NCBI GenBank assembly: GCA_900315315.1 | Contig: OMYT01000026.1 | Coordinates: 1-64,000, forward strand | Source: an uncultured Eubacteriales bacterium | GTDB lineage: Bacteria; Bacillota; Clostridia; Christensenellales; Aristaeellaceae | DNA length: 64,000 nucleotides | Direction: 5' to 3' | In this document: positions 25,400-35,140 of the stretch, one piece after another | How positions within the stretch are numbered: position 1 is the first letter of the stretch | How the letters are laid out: every line of letters starts with the position of its first letter | Notes under the pieces: model-generated | Database searches by the model: none | Seen by the model: the letters and a program-made list of their open reading frames with translations, nothing else | What the model was told of the DNA's origin: nothing | Translations under genes and position numbers: made by a program

Positions 25400-26962
25400 T
25401 CAATTGAATTCTTCGAACCCGGATTCCTCCTCGGTACCCGTATCTTCAGCGAAGTCAGTATCCTCTGTAGTATCAGTATCCTCCGCGGTGCCGATATCCT
25501 CCGAGGTGCCTGTATCGTCTGCGGTATCAGTATCCTCTGCGGTACCCGTATTGTCCGCGATATCAGTATCCTCCGTCGTTCCGGTATCCTCTGCGGTATC
25601 AGTATCCTCTGCGTCTTCCGCGTCTTCCTCTTCGGCCTGCTCATCGTACTTAATTTGCAGCTGGGTATATTTGGGCGTTGTGAACAGGCGGACCGTTACG
25701 CGGCCGACCGTCCAGAGGCATTCCTCCGCGGAGGAAGTGGTCTCGTTTTCGGGAAGCCCGTAGGTTTTCATGACATTCAGCTTGAGGTTTTCAAAGGGAA
25801 TGCTCTTGTCGAAATAATAATCTCCCATGACGAAGGAGGTTTTCTGCAGATTGGCGGTCAGGTTTTCCACGTTGGCGGAGCTGGAGGAGAAACTGAGCCC
25901 GTTCTTGAAAGCGGTGAAGTCGCCGAAGGCAATTTCCCCGTCAATCTGGGTCCAGAGCATGCCGTTGCGGGAGATCGGGGATTTGAGCTTTTCCTTGCGG
26001 GAGGAAAGAATGGATTTGACATCCTTGTAGCGCAGACCCCAGGGGATATCGCGGAAGCGGATTTCCCCGTTTGAATCTTCCTGGGGGACGGAACCGGCCG
26101 GCCGGACCGCGTTTTTCTCAATAAAGATGAAATGCTTGGCTTCGACAGTGGTCTTTTTATTATGGATTTCCTTGCAGATCACGATCTCCGATCCCGCTTT
26201 CAGGGGGATGACGGAGGTGTCGGACGCTTTTTCCAGAAAGCCGTTTTTAAACTCAACGGTTTTTTTCCATTTATCTTTTACGGTTTTGGTTCCCTTGGTG
26301 ATCTCGTCGGTGCCCTCATCCTCGATCATCTCGAAATCGACGGTAAACTCCCCCGGCTCCCGGATAATCGCCTCATGCGGCCGGACCTGAACGCGCGCGT
26401 AGGTCCTCGCGCCAAGCCCGTCGGCGGCGGCACAATAAATGATGCAGTTGCCGTTGTTGACGGCGGTGACGACGCCGTTCTCATCCACGACGGCGACCTT
26501 CCGGTCGGAAGTGGACCAGACGGGGCGCTGCATCGTTGCATCTTCCGGAAGGACGTAGGCGATCTGCTCCCAGGACTCACCCTTGGGCAGGATGATGATT
26601 TCGTCCTCCAGGGTAATGCTTTCGACAGGCTTGACCACGAGGACCTGGCAAGTCTGCAGGACAGAAGGATTCTGCTGTGAAATGACAGTGACCGTAGCCT
26701 TTCCGATCGAAAGGCCGGTGACGACCCCGTCTTTCACGGAGGCAACGGATTCATCCGAAGAGACCCAGACGACGCTTTTATCCGCGGTGAAGGGAGCGAT
26801 CTGCACCCTGAGGACAAAGGTTTCCCCCACCTGCAGGGAAATGGCGTCACGGTTCAAAACCATTGAACGCACATCCGGCGCAGCAAAAGCGGGCAGAGAG
26901 AGACAGCCAACAAGCAAAACGACGGCAGCCAGAAGCACTGCAAGCGATTTCCTCATGGTCAT
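25400..26962 (-). CDS. Secreted BIG2-domain protein with acidic Asp/Thr repeat tail
   Basis: A protein of 520 residues. A signal peptide covers residues 1-27. Two BIG2 Ig-like domains follow (about 28-112 and 113-195; SLQVGETFVLRVQIAPFTADKSVVW, and GVVTAVNNGNCIIYCAA). The middle part (about 200-440) includes RDIPWGLRYKDVKSIL and a beta-rich stretch. The last 75 residues are a 12-residue acidic repeat (EDTDTAEDTGTT-like). It may be a surface protein whose tail spans or protrudes from the wall; no sorting motif is seen. It faces away from the EAL gene across a gap of 190 bases with no gene that I can see. Confidence 0.7.
   Translation of the reverse strand: MTMRKSLAVLLAAVVLLVGCLSLPAFAAPDVRSMVLNRDAISLQVGETFVLRVQIAPFTADKSVVWVSSDESVASVKDGVVTGLSIGKATVTVISQQNPSVLQTCQVLVVKPVESITLEDEIIILPKGESWEQIAYVLPEDATMQRPVWSTSDRKVAVVDENGVVTAVNNGNCIIYCAAADGLGARTYARVQVRPHEAIIREPGEFTVDFEMIEDEGTDEITKGTKTVKDKWKKTVEFKNGFLEKASDTSVIPLKAGSEIVICKEIHNKKTTVEAKHFIFIEKNAVRPAGSVPQEDSNGEIRFRDIPWGLRYKDVKSILSSRKEKLKSPISRNGMLWTQIDGEIAFGDFTAFKNGLSFSSSSANVENLTANLQKTSFVMGDYYFDKSIPFENLKLNVMKTYGLPENETTSSAEECLWTVGRVTVRLFTTPKYTQLQIKYDEQAEEEDAEDAEDTDTAEDTGTTEDTDIADNTGTAEDTDTADDTGTSEDIGTAEDTDTTEDTDFAEDTGTEEESGFEEFN
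25430..25609 (-). repeat. 36-bp coding tandem repeat (acidic tail)
   Basis: Five units of 12 codons encode EDTDTAEDTGTT-type segments. The DNA is rich in GTATCCTC and GTATCAGTATC on the plus strand. Confidence 0.8.
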
Positions 26963-27081
26963 GATCCCCTCAGCAAATCATTGCCGGTACGCTTTTGAAA
27001 AGCGGCCGGTGTATTCATCCGGATGGGAACAGTATAGCGAATTATGCGCTTTATGTCAAAACGTACCGCTTTATCTCGTGC

Positions 27082-27110
27082 TTGAAGAAAGGAAACTCTT
27101 CGGGTATAAT
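27082..27110 (+). promoter_or_regulatory. Sigma-A promoter with long leader
   Basis: TTGAAG (27082-27087), a 17-base spacer and TATAAT (27105-27110). The start codon is about 100 bases downstream. The leader contains GGCTTTCCGCGG and CCCCTTCGG, possibly a disrupted copy of the intergenic repeat. The rest of the gap from 26963 holds no gene. Confidence 0.75.
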
Positions 27111-27215
27111 TATATTTTGAAGCATTGGGGAGGCTTTCCGCGGAGGAAACGCACGCGCACCGCGCGCGTCAGCGCCTGCCCCTTCGGAAAAAATTAACCG
27201 AAAGGACACGGACCG

Positions 27216-28169
27216 ATGAAGAAAACAGTCATGATGCTGCTCGCGCTGATCCTGCTCTTTTCACTTGCCGTGCCGGGCCTCGCGGAGGAAACCGAAGCCC
27301 CCCTGCCGGACGGATATGCTCCGGGACGGGAAGAAAACCTGTATGTCGGGCTCGGGCCGACGCGGATCGAAGAAAAGGGCCCCGACGGGGAGAAATACAA
27401 CGCCAACTATGAGGATGGGGAGCTGAAAAACCTGACAATTGAGCGGGTGGACCCCACGGGAAAGACGCTCAAGGCCGTTTTCAACCCGAAGGCAAAGATC
27501 ACTAAGGCGAGCTACGGGGACGGGGCGGATCAGCTGACTTACAAGGGAGGCAAATGGACGGACAGGGCGGGGAACCCTGTCACCGGGCCGGACCTTGACC
27601 TGATGAAGGAATACTACAATTACTATCCGAAATTCGAGAGCTGGTACCGGAACAATACGATGGGCCTGATCGGCCTGTATCTGAAGGAACTGAAACCGGA
27701 ACTGACGGACAAGTGGTACATGATCGTGCCGGTTGACCTGCGGGAATGGGGAACGTACCGGTATCCCTGCGCGGCCAGCAACCTGTTTTACCTGGGTGCG
27801 GTGGACGTGACGATCAGCACGAAGAACGTCAAGGTGGACTATGTGCTGCCTGACGGCAACATTTATCCGCAGAAAAACTGCATGTGCTGGTTTACCAGCC
27901 TGGACGAGATTACGCCGGAGTTCCTGGAAACGCTGGAGACGCCTTATCACTACGGCGAACCGGTGTCCAGAAAAGAACAGCTGAAAGGGCACGACATTGT
28001 GCTCCTGTTTATCTGCAACCACATCAACTACCGGATCCCGCTGGTCCACAGCGGGCAGAAGACGGCAGTGCGGTATTACCGCGGGAAAGACAACGTCAAG
28101 ACGATGATCAGCCAATACGAGAAACTGCTCAAAGAGATGCAGGAACTGTATCCGGACGGGGCGGAATGA
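27216..28169 (+). CDS. Secreted protein of unknown function
   Basis: A protein of 317 residues with a signal peptide (MKKTVMMLLALILLFSLAVPGLA). The first third has short repeats of beta-strand type (NYEDGELKNLTIERVD, AVFNPKAKITKASYGDGADQLTYKGGKW). The remaining part is Tyr- and Trp-rich (EYYNYYPKFESWYRNN) and contains two Cys close together (KNCMCW). I do not recognise the family. AAAGG lies 11 bases before the ATG. It stands alone between a promoter and the deoC gene. Confidence 0.55.
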   Translation: MKKTVMMLLALILLFSLAVPGLAEETEAPLPDGYAPGREENLYVGLGPTRIEEKGPDGEKYNANYEDGELKNLTIERVDPTGKTLKAVFNPKAKITKASYGDGADQLTYKGGKWTDRAGNPVTGPDLDLMKEYYNYYPKFESWYRNNTMGLIGLYLKELKPELTDKWYMIVPVDLREWGTYRYPCAASNLFYLGAVDVTISTKNVKVDYVLPDGNIYPQKNCMCWFTSLDEITPEFLETLETPYHYGEPVSRKEQLKGHDIVLLFICNHINYRIPLVHSGQKTAVRYYRGKDNVKTMISQYEKLLKEMQELYPDGAE

Positions 28170-28253
28170 CGGGCAGGAAAACAGGCAACAGACGGAGAAA
28201 TATAACAATTTAGTATATTATGCGGTTTTGACCGTTGTGAGGAGGCTGCTTTT

Positions 28254-28985
28254 ATGGCTCTGACCCCGAAAGATATCGCGAAAATGCTGGATCATTCAAC
28301 CCTTCAGCCTTGGCTGACGGAAGACGATATACGGCACGGCTGCGAAGTCGCGCTGAAATACGACACGGCGAGCGTATGCGCCCGTCCCTGCGACGTGCCG
28401 ATCCTGAACGAAATGCTCAAGGGCAGCACGGTGAAGGTCTGCACAGTGATCGGGTTCCCGCACGGCGCACACCAGACGGCGATCAAGGTCGCCGAGGCGA
28501 AGCAGGCACTGGCGGAAGGCTGCGAAGAACTGGACATGGTGATCAACATCGGCAAGCTCAAGCACGGCGACACCGAATATGTTGAAAACGAGATCCGGCA
28601 GCTGGCGGAGACCGCGCACGCAGCCGGCGCGATCCTGAAGGTGATCCTGGAGACCTGCTACCTGACGGAGGAGGAGAAGATCCTGGCCTGCAAACTGAGC
28701 GAAAAAGCCGGAGCGGACTTCGTCAAGACCAGCACGGGATACGGCAGCGCGGGATGCACGATCGAGGACCTGAAGCTGATGCGGGCCAACGTGTCGGAGG
28801 CTGTCCGAATTAAAGGCTCCGGCGGCATCCGGGACCTGGATACGGTCCTGTCCGCGCGGGCCGTCGGAGCAAGCCGCTGCGGGGTGAGCGCCACGGAGAA
28901 GATAATGGCGGAGGCCGAGAAGCGGTACGCGGAAGGCACGCTGAAAGAAGTCAGTGAATTAAAAGAAATGGGCGGAGGATATTAA
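28254..28985 (+). CDS. deoC: Deoxyribose-phosphate aldolase
   Basis: A protein of 243 residues that cleaves 2-deoxyribose 5-phosphate to glyceraldehyde 3-phosphate and acetaldehyde in nucleoside breakdown. Class I aldolase residues are visible: the Schiff-base Lys158 in FVKTSTGYG, Lys187 in IKGSGGIR and Asp94 in ELDMVINIG. Length and order match the family. GAGGAGG at 28240-28246 fixes the start. It is followed by a copy of the intergenic repeat and then ileS; no other deoxynucleoside genes are nearby. Confidence 0.93.
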   Translation: MALTPKDIAKMLDHSTLQPWLTEDDIRHGCEVALKYDTASVCARPCDVPILNEMLKGSTVKVCTVIGFPHGAHQTAIKVAEAKQALAEGCEELDMVINIGKLKHGDTEYVENEIRQLAETAHAAGAILKVILETCYLTEEEKILACKLSEKAGADFVKTSTGYGSAGCTIEDLKLMRANVSEAVRIKGSGGIRDLDTVLSARAVGASRCGVSATEKIMAEAEKRYAEGTLKEVSELKEMGGGY

Positions 28986-29020
28986 GGGGGCTTTCCGATC
29001 GTCCCCTTAAACCCCTTCGG
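28986..29020 (+). repeat. Intergenic stem-loop repeat, copy D
   Basis: GGGGGC with GTCCCC arms around TTTCCGATC, then TTAAACCCCTTCGG. It lies between two plus-strand genes, directly after the deoC stop. Confidence 0.75.
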
Positions 29021-29053
29021 ACAGAAAAACTTTGAGAATGAGGGTTTTGGATA

Positions 29054-32000
29054 ATGTATAACAAAGTAGCGACAGACATGAATTTTGTTTCACGGGAGAA
29101 GGCGATTGCCGAACTGTGGAAAGAGAAGGATATCATCCGGAAGAGTTTTCATCACCGGGACGGAAATGAACGGTTCACGTTCTTTGACGGCCCGCCGACG
29201 GCCAACGGCAAGCCGCATATCGGCCACATCGAGACCCGGGTCATAAAGGACATGATCCCGCGGTACCAGACCATGAAGGGCAGGAGCGTGCTGCGCATTG
29301 CCGGGTGGGACACCCACGGCCTGCCGGTGGAGCTGGAGGTTGAGAAGGCGCTGGGCCTGGACGGCAAGCCCCAGATCGAACAGTACGGCATCGAGCCGTT
29401 CATCGCCGAGTGCAAAAAGAGCGTGTGGAAATATCTGCACGAGTGGGAAAAGATGAGCGAGCAGGTCGGCTACTGGGTCGACATGGAACATCCCTACATC
29501 ACATATGAAAACAACTATATCGAGAGCGAATGGTGGAGCCTGAAGCAGATCGCCGACAAGGGGCTGTTGTATCAGGGCCACAAGATCGTGCCGTATTGCC
29601 CCCGGTGCGGAACGGCGCTGAGCTCCCACGAAGTGGCCCAGGGCTACAAGAACGTGAAGGAAACATCCGCATTTGTGCGCTTTAAGGTAAAGGGCGAGGA
29701 GAATACCTATCTGCTGGCCTGGACGACCACGCCGTGGACGCTGCCGAGCAACCTGGCCCTGTGCGTGAACCCGACGGCGACCTACTGCCGGCTGACGGCG
29801 GACGGAACAAAGTACATCATGGCCCGGGCGCTGGTGGAGAAGATCTTCGAGGGCAAGGAAGTGACCATCGAGGAGGAATTCCCCGGCGAAGCGCTGAAGG
29901 GCATGGACTACGAGCCGCTGTACCGCTTCGCTGAACCGGACAAAAAGGCCTGGTTCGTGGTGTGCGACAACTATGTGACGATGGAAGACGGCACGGGCAT
30001 CGTCCATCAGGCGCCGGCCTTCGGCGAGGACGACAACCGGGTATGCCGGGAGAACGGGCTGCCCTTCATCAACCTGGTGGACACGCAGGGCAAATTTGTG
30101 GAAGGAACGACGTGGGCCGGGACCTTCGTGAAGGACGCGGACGCGCTGATCCTGAAGGATCTGAAGGAGCGCGGACTGCTGTTCGCGGCGGTGCCGTTCG
30201 CGCACGACTATCCCTTCTGCTGGCGGTGCGACACGCCGCTGCTGTACTACGCGCGGCCGACGTGGTTCATCCAGATGACGAAGGTGCGGGACAACCTGGT
30301 GCGGAACAACCGGACCATCAACTGGATGCCGGACAACATCAAGGAAGGCCGGATGGGCAACTTCCTGGAGAACGTGATCGACTGGGGCCTGAGCCGCGAG
30401 CGCTACTGGGGAACGCCCCTGCCGGTATGGAAATGCGGGGAAGGACACCTGCACGTGATCGGCTCGATCAAGGAGCTGCGCGAGATGGCCATCACCGATC
30501 CGGGTCCGGATATCGAACTGCACCGCCCCTTCATCGACGCGGTGACGATCCGCTGCCCCGAGTGCGGGAAGGAAATGCACCGGGTGAAAGAGGTTATCGA
30601 CTGCTGGTATGACTCGGGCAGCATGCCCTTTGCCCAGTGGCATTATCCTTTCGAACACAAGGAAGAATTCGAGGGAAACTTCCCGGCGGACTTCATCTCC
30701 GAAGCGATCGACCAGACCCGCGGATGGTTCTACACGCTGGAAGCCATTTCAACCCTGCTGTTTGACAGGGCACCGTTCAAAAACTGCATCGTGCTGGGCC
30801 ACGTGCAGGACGCGGAAGGCCGCAAGATGTCCAAGCACCTGGGCAACGTGGTGGATCCCTTCGTGATGCTGGAGAAGTTCGGCGCGGACGCATTGAGATG
30901 GTACTTCTACACGACTTCAGCCCCGTGGCTGCCCAGCCGCTTCAGCGAGGAAGCGGTGCAGGAAGGCCAGCGGAAATTCCTGGCGACGCTGCAGAATACC
31001 TACGCATTCTTCGCGATGTACGCGCAGATCGACGGATTTGACCCGCTGGCGCATCCGCTGGAGAAGACCGAGCTGACGCTGATGGACCGGTGGATCCTGT
31101 CGAAGCTGAACACCCTGATCGCCAAGGTGGACGACGACCTGGCGAATTACCGGATCACGGAGAGTGCCGGGAAGCTGGCCGCCTTCGTGGACGAGCTGAG
31201 CAACTGGTACGTGCGCCGGGGCCGGGAACGGTTCTGGGGCAAGGGCATGGGCGGAGACAAGGAAGCCGCCTTCGCAACGCTGTACCATGTGCTGGTGACA
31301 CTGAGCAAGCTATGCGCGCCGTTCATCCCCTTCCTGGCGGAAGAAATCTACCAGAACCTGGTGGTGAACAACGTACCCGGCGCGCCGGAGAGCGTACATC
31401 TGTGCGACTTCCCGGAAAGCGATGCCGAAAGGATCCACCCGGAAATCGAAGAGCAGATGGACGCCCTGGTGGAAGCGGTCCAGCTGGGCCGCGCCTGCCG
31501 GAACGCTGCGAACATGAAAGTGCGGCAGCCGGTGCAGCGGCTGTACGTCAAGGGCGCCAGTTTCAGCAAAGAGTATCAGGAGCTGTGCGAGGACGAACTG
31601 AACGTGAAGGAAGTGATCTTCACGGAGGACGCCCGCCCCTTCACCACCTATAACCTGAAGCCGCAGATGCGGACCCTGGGGCCGAAATTCGGCAAGCTGC
31701 TGGGCAGGATCGGACAGATGCTGCAGACGCTGGACGGGAACGACGTGGTGGACATCTTTGCCCGGGGCGAAGAAGTTTCCTTCATGATCGACGACACGGA
31801 AGTGAAGCTGGCGGAAGGCGACGTGCTGACCGAGCCGATGCACAAGCCGGGCTTCACGGCGGCGGAAGACCGCGGCGTGACAGTGGTGCTGGACACGAAC
31901 CTGACAGACGAGCTGATCGCCGAAGGCTATGCGCGCGAGGTGATCTCCAAGGTGCAGACGATGCGCAAGGACGCCGGCTTTGAGGTGACCGACCGGATCA

Positions 32001-32176
32001 GCCTGACCTACGAAGGAGACGACGAGCTGGCGGCAGCGCTGCAGAAGCACGAAGAGATGATCGCCCGCACGACGCTGGCCACGGCTATCGGCCGCGGCGC
32101 CGCGCCGGAAGGCTGGACGGCCCAGGAGTGGGATATCAACGGGAAGAAAGCCGTACTGGCAATCGCAAAAGCATGA
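29054..32176 (+). CDS. ileS: Isoleucyl-tRNA synthetase, archaeal/eukaryal type (type 2)
   Basis: A protein of 1040 residues that charges tRNA-Ile. Class I signatures are present: HIGH in PPTANGKPHIGHIETR near residue 55 and KMSKH near residue 590. GWDTHGLPVELEVEKALG is typical of the type 2 group, which in studied bacteria tolerates mupirocin, unlike type 1 enzymes. The CP1 editing domain lies between, with AWTTTPWTLPSNLAL. The C-terminal anticodon-binding region is complete. There is no T-box leader: only about 70 bases separate it from the deoC stop and these hold the repeat. Its stop overlaps the next start (ATGA). Confidence 0.95.
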   Translation: MYNKVATDMNFVSREKAIAELWKEKDIIRKSFHHRDGNERFTFFDGPPTANGKPHIGHIETRVIKDMIPRYQTMKGRSVLRIAGWDTHGLPVELEVEKALGLDGKPQIEQYGIEPFIAECKKSVWKYLHEWEKMSEQVGYWVDMEHPYITYENNYIESEWWSLKQIADKGLLYQGHKIVPYCPRCGTALSSHEVAQGYKNVKETSAFVRFKVKGEENTYLLAWTTTPWTLPSNLALCVNPTATYCRLTADGTKYIMARALVEKIFEGKEVTIEEEFPGEALKGMDYEPLYRFAEPDKKAWFVVCDNYVTMEDGTGIVHQAPAFGEDDNRVCRENGLPFINLVDTQGKFVEGTTWAGTFVKDADALILKDLKERGLLFAAVPFAHDYPFCWRCDTPLLYYARPTWFIQMTKVRDNLVRNNRTINWMPDNIKEGRMGNFLENVIDWGLSRERYWGTPLPVWKCGEGHLHVIGSIKELREMAITDPGPDIELHRPFIDAVTIRCPECGKEMHRVKEVIDCWYDSGSMPFAQWHYPFEHKEEFEGNFPADFISEAIDQTRGWFYTLEAISTLLFDRAPFKNCIVLGHVQDAEGRKMSKHLGNVVDPFVMLEKFGADALRWYFYTTSAPWLPSRFSEEAVQEGQRKFLATLQNTYAFFAMYAQIDGFDPLAHPLEKTELTLMDRWILSKLNTLIAKVDDDLANYRITESAGKLAAFVDELSNWYVRRGRERFWGKGMGGDKEAAFATLYHVLVTLSKLCAPFIPFLAEEIYQNLVVNNVPGAPESVHLCDFPESDAERIHPEIEEQMDALVEAVQLGRACRNAANMKVRQPVQRLYVKGASFSKEYQELCEDELNVKEVIFTEDARPFTTYNLKPQMRTLGPKFGKLLGRIGQMLQTLDGNDVVDIFARGEEVSFMIDDTEVKLAEGDVLTEPMHKPGFTAAEDRGVTVVLDTNLTDELIAEGYAREVISKVQTMRKDAGFEVTDRISLTYEGDDELAAALQKHEEMIARTTLATAIGRGAAPEGWTAQEWDINGKKAVLAIAKA

Positions 32177-33471
32177 AAATAACACTGATCGGGCAGGACA
32201 TTCCAATGCTCCTGCCCGCCCTTTTGACTGATCTTCTTTTTGCGGGCGCGGAACATGACGCCGTGATCGCCGCGGAGGAAGGAAACCCGGCGATGCGCGA
32301 GCTGCTGCAGGGATACGGCGACGCGGTTTTCCGCAAGGCGGGCATCGGCGGGGAGATCCGCGTGACGGATCACCGGGAGGAGGCGCTGGCAGGCGCGGAC
32401 TGCGTGATCTACGCAGGGGATCCGCAGGCGGCAAGCCGATTTTTCCAGGACCGCAGCGCGCTGGGAACCGACGAGGAGAACGACCCGGGACTGACGGACC
32501 AGGCGCGGGTGAACGGCGGCATTGAAGGGCTGCTGCACGCGCTGCGGGCCGGGGACGCGGTGCTGAAACTGTGCGACGGGATGGACAAAGCCTGCCCGGA
32601 GGCTTTCGTGATCAACCTGGGGCAGCCTGTGGCGCGGACGACGGCCGTATTTACAAAGCGGGGATACCGCTGCTGCGGGCTGGGACGGACACCCCTGCGC
32701 GGGGCCAACGGCGTCGATACCTACGCGAAACGCCTGCAGATCCGCCCGGAGAACGTGAAAGCGGTTACGGCGGGACTTCCGGGATTCGCTTTTCTGACGG
32801 AGATGCGCGACGGGAAGACGGACCTGCTGGGCAAGCTGGAGAAGGCGGCGGAGGCCGGCGAACTGGGCAGCCTGGCAAAGCGCTGGTACGGGTGGTGGAA
32901 CGCGGTGCCGGTCGGAGACGTGACGGACCACGCAGAATTTCTGCCCGCGCAGGAAGGGTATATTCCGGACGAGCATCCCGAATTCGGGGAGAGCGTCGAA
33001 AAACGGAAGGAACGCATCCTGTATATGAACACGGTGCGGGAGCAGGGCGCGGACAGCCGGGACGGCGCGATGGCCCAGCTGCTGCTGCTGTCCAAGGCGC
33101 CGCCGATCCGGCCGATGAAGCTGGCACTGGCGGTACTGAGGAAGGAAACGGCGGAGATTCCGGCGGTTGCACGGAGGAACGGGCTGACGATGCCGCAGCT
33201 GCCGGCGGAGGCGATCATTGAGGCACCGCTGGTGCTGAAGGACGGGACAGAGGAAGAACGGGAGATCCGGGTGCCGGAGGCGCTGGCGGATATCCTGGGC
33301 GAAGTGGACAACGCGAACCGCCTGGCCGCGAAGGCGGCGGAAGGCGACCGGGAGGCCGTGCGGGAATATGTGGAGACGGATCCGGCCCTGGCAGGGCTGG
33401 ACCGGCTGTACTGCATGGATGTGGCGGACGCGCTGATCAGGATGCATGAGGATGTGTTAAGTAAGTTTTGA
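32173..33471 (+). CDS. Divergent glycoside hydrolase family 4-like protein
   Basis: A protein of 432 residues. The ATG overlaps the ileS stop, so it is translationally coupled. Its architecture follows family 4 glycosidases, NAD- and metal-dependent enzymes: an N-terminal Rossmann strand (MKITLIGQDIPML), ADCVIYAGDPQA, a FVINLGQPVARTTAVF strand and the C-terminal LPAEAIIEAPLVLKDG and VPEALADILGEVDNANRLAA. However, the usual glycine-rich NAD loop is changed and the expected CHS-type metal site reads CCGLGRTP. It may bind other ligands or be inactive. Cytosolic. Confidence 0.55.
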   Translation: MKITLIGQDIPMLLPALLTDLLFAGAEHDAVIAAEEGNPAMRELLQGYGDAVFRKAGIGGEIRVTDHREEALAGADCVIYAGDPQAASRFFQDRSALGTDEENDPGLTDQARVNGGIEGLLHALRAGDAVLKLCDGMDKACPEAFVINLGQPVARTTAVFTKRGYRCCGLGRTPLRGANGVDTYAKRLQIRPENVKAVTAGLPGFAFLTEMRDGKTDLLGKLEKAAEAGELGSLAKRWYGWWNAVPVGDVTDHAEFLPAQEGYIPDEHPEFGESVEKRKERILYMNTVREQGADSRDGAMAQLLLLSKAPPIRPMKLALAVLRKETAEIPAVARRNGLTMPQLPAEAIIEAPLVLKDGTEEEREIRVPEALADILGEVDNANRLAAKAAEGDREAVREYVETDPALAGLDRLYCMDVADALIRMHEDVLSKF

Positions 33472-33483
33472 AAGGAATAAACA

Positions 33484-34347
33484 ATGTTTTTAGCGGATAC
33501 CTGGGAGGACTATGAGGTGCTCGATACGGGCGACGGCGAGAAGCTGGAACGCTGGGGGGATATTATCCTGCGCCGGCCGGATCCCCAGACCATCTGGCCG
33601 AAGGCGGACGAGGACCTGTGGAAGCGCGCCCAGGCACGGTATCACCGCAGCGAGCGGGGCGGCGGGGAATGGGAATTCCTGAAGAAACTGCCGGAACGCT
33701 GGACGGTGAGCCATGAAGGGCTGCGGTTTTACGTGCGGCCCACGGGATTCAAGCATACGGGCCTGTTTCCGGAGCAGGCGGCCAACTGGATCTGGATGAG
33801 CGACCTGATCCGCAAATCCGGCCGGAAGGACCTGAAAATCCTGAACCTGTTCGGATATACGGGCGGGGCAACGCTGGCCTGCGCGGCGGCCGGCGCACAT
33901 GTGACCCACGTGGACGCAGCGAAGGGCATGGTGCAGTGGGCAAAGGAGAACCGGGAACTGTGCCGCCTGCCGGAAGACCGGTTCCGCTGGATCGTGGAGG
34001 ACGCGCTGCGCTTTGTGCAGCGGGAACTGCGGCGGGGAAACAGCTATGACGGCATCCTGATGGACCCGCCGAGCTACGGACGGGGGCCGTCCGGCGAGGT
34101 ATGGAAGCTGGAAAACGAGCTGTACGGCCTGATCGACACCTGCGCGAAGGCGCTGAGCGAAGAGCCGTTGTTCTTCCTGATCAACAGCTACACGACGGGA
34201 TTCCAGGCAAGCGTGCTGAGTAACATGCTGGGGAAATGCGTGACGCCGCGCTTCGGCGGAAGGGTGGACAGCGAGGAATTGTGCCTGCCAGTGACCACCG
34301 GCGGGGTGCTGCCCTGCGGCGCGAGCGGGAGGTGGCAGCGTGGCTGA
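33484..34347 (+). CDS. RlmI-like class I SAM-dependent methyltransferase
   Basis: A protein of 287 residues. The SAM motif LNLFGYTGGATLACAAAG (120-137), an acidic Asp144 after the next strand (VTHVDAAKGM) and DPPSYG (194-199) fit the RlmI/RlmK group that methylates 23S rRNA cytosine or guanine. The PUA domain of full-length RlmI is absent; the N-terminus (about 1-100) instead has a short beta-rich region with TGLFPEQAANW. The rRNA target is an inference. AAAGGA lies before the ATG. It overlaps the next gene by 8 bases. Confidence 0.8.
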   Translation: MFLADTWEDYEVLDTGDGEKLERWGDIILRRPDPQTIWPKADEDLWKRAQARYHRSERGGGEWEFLKKLPERWTVSHEGLRFYVRPTGFKHTGLFPEQAANWIWMSDLIRKSGRKDLKILNLFGYTGGATLACAAAGAHVTHVDAAKGMVQWAKENRELCRLPEDRFRWIVEDALRFVQRELRRGNSYDGILMDPPSYGRGPSGEVWKLENELYGLIDTCAKALSEEPLFFLINSYTTGFQASVLSNMLGKCVTPRFGGRVDSEELCLPVTTGGVLPCGASGRWQRG

Positions 34348-35137
34348 GATGGCGGACAGCATCCTGTATGAGGATAACCATGTGCTGGTGGCGGTGAAGC
34401 CCCCGAACATGCTGAGCCAGGCGGACAGCACCCGCGATCCGGACATCCTGACGCTGCTGAAGGAATATCTGCGGGAGAAGTATCACAAACCCGGAAACGT
34501 TTACCTGGGCCTGGTTAACCGGCTGGACCGGCCGGTCGGCGGGCTGATGGTCTTCGCCCGGACAAGCAAGGCGGCGGCCAGGCTCGACGCCCAGATGCGG
34601 GAACATCAGATGGGGCGGCAATACCTGTGCGTGGCAGACGGCGAGGTCGAGAACGAGTTTACGCTGACGGATTACCTGATCCACGACGAGATCAAGAACC
34701 GCGAGGTGGTCTGCGAGGCGGACGTGAAGGGCGGAAAGCTGGCGATCCTGCACGGGAGATGCATCGACCGGCGGGACGGGACGGCGCTGTGCGCCATCCG
34801 CCTGGAGACGGGGCGGAAACACCAGATCCGCGCGCAGATGAGCAATATCGGCGCGCCGTTGTGGGGCGACAACCGATACGGCAGAGGGATCCCGGGGCAG
34901 CAGATCGCCCTGTGGGGATACAAGCTGACGTTCCGCCACCCGACCCAGGGGGAGATCATGACCTTCCACTCCATGCCGGAAGGAAACATCTGGAACATTT
35001 ACGCGGATCTGCTGACGGTGCCGGAGGACACGGACGGCCCGAAGGAACGGCCGGCGCTGGTGATCCGGGAAGAGGTTGTGCAGCGGCTGGAGGAGTTTGA
35101 CAAGTACAAGCCGGTCGGGACGGATGAGCTGCTTTAG
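34340..35137 (+). CDS. RluA-family pseudouridine synthase
   Basis: A protein of 265 residues that isomerises uridine to pseudouridine in RNA. The active-site motif reads NRLDRPVGGLMVFAR, with the catalytic Asp63; the usual HRLD is NRLD here. LETGRKHQIRAQM and LWGDNRYG follow in the standard order. No S4 domain is present. I use the GTG at 34340 because GGGAGG lies 7 bases upstream; it sits inside the last codons of the methyltransferase gene. The gene ends in TAG. Confidence 0.85.
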   Translation: MAEMADSILYEDNHVLVAVKPPNMLSQADSTRDPDILTLLKEYLREKYHKPGNVYLGLVNRLDRPVGGLMVFARTSKAAARLDAQMREHQMGRQYLCVADGEVENEFTLTDYLIHDEIKNREVVCEADVKGGKLAILHGRCIDRRDGTALCAIRLETGRKHQIRAQMSNIGAPLWGDNRYGRGIPGQQIALWGYKLTFRHPTQGEIMTFHSMPEGNIWNIYADLLTVPEDTDGPKERPALVIREEVVQRLEEFDKYKPVGTDELL

Positions 35138-35140
35138 TCA

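Noticed and set aside
28986..29053. A T-box leader in front of ileS
   Set aside because: The gap is about 70 bases and filled by the intergenic repeat; there is no room for specifier and antiterminator stems.
31310..32434. Long minus-strand reading frame over the ileS end
   Set aside because: It is Arg/Pro/His-rich, crosses two genes and has no family resemblance.
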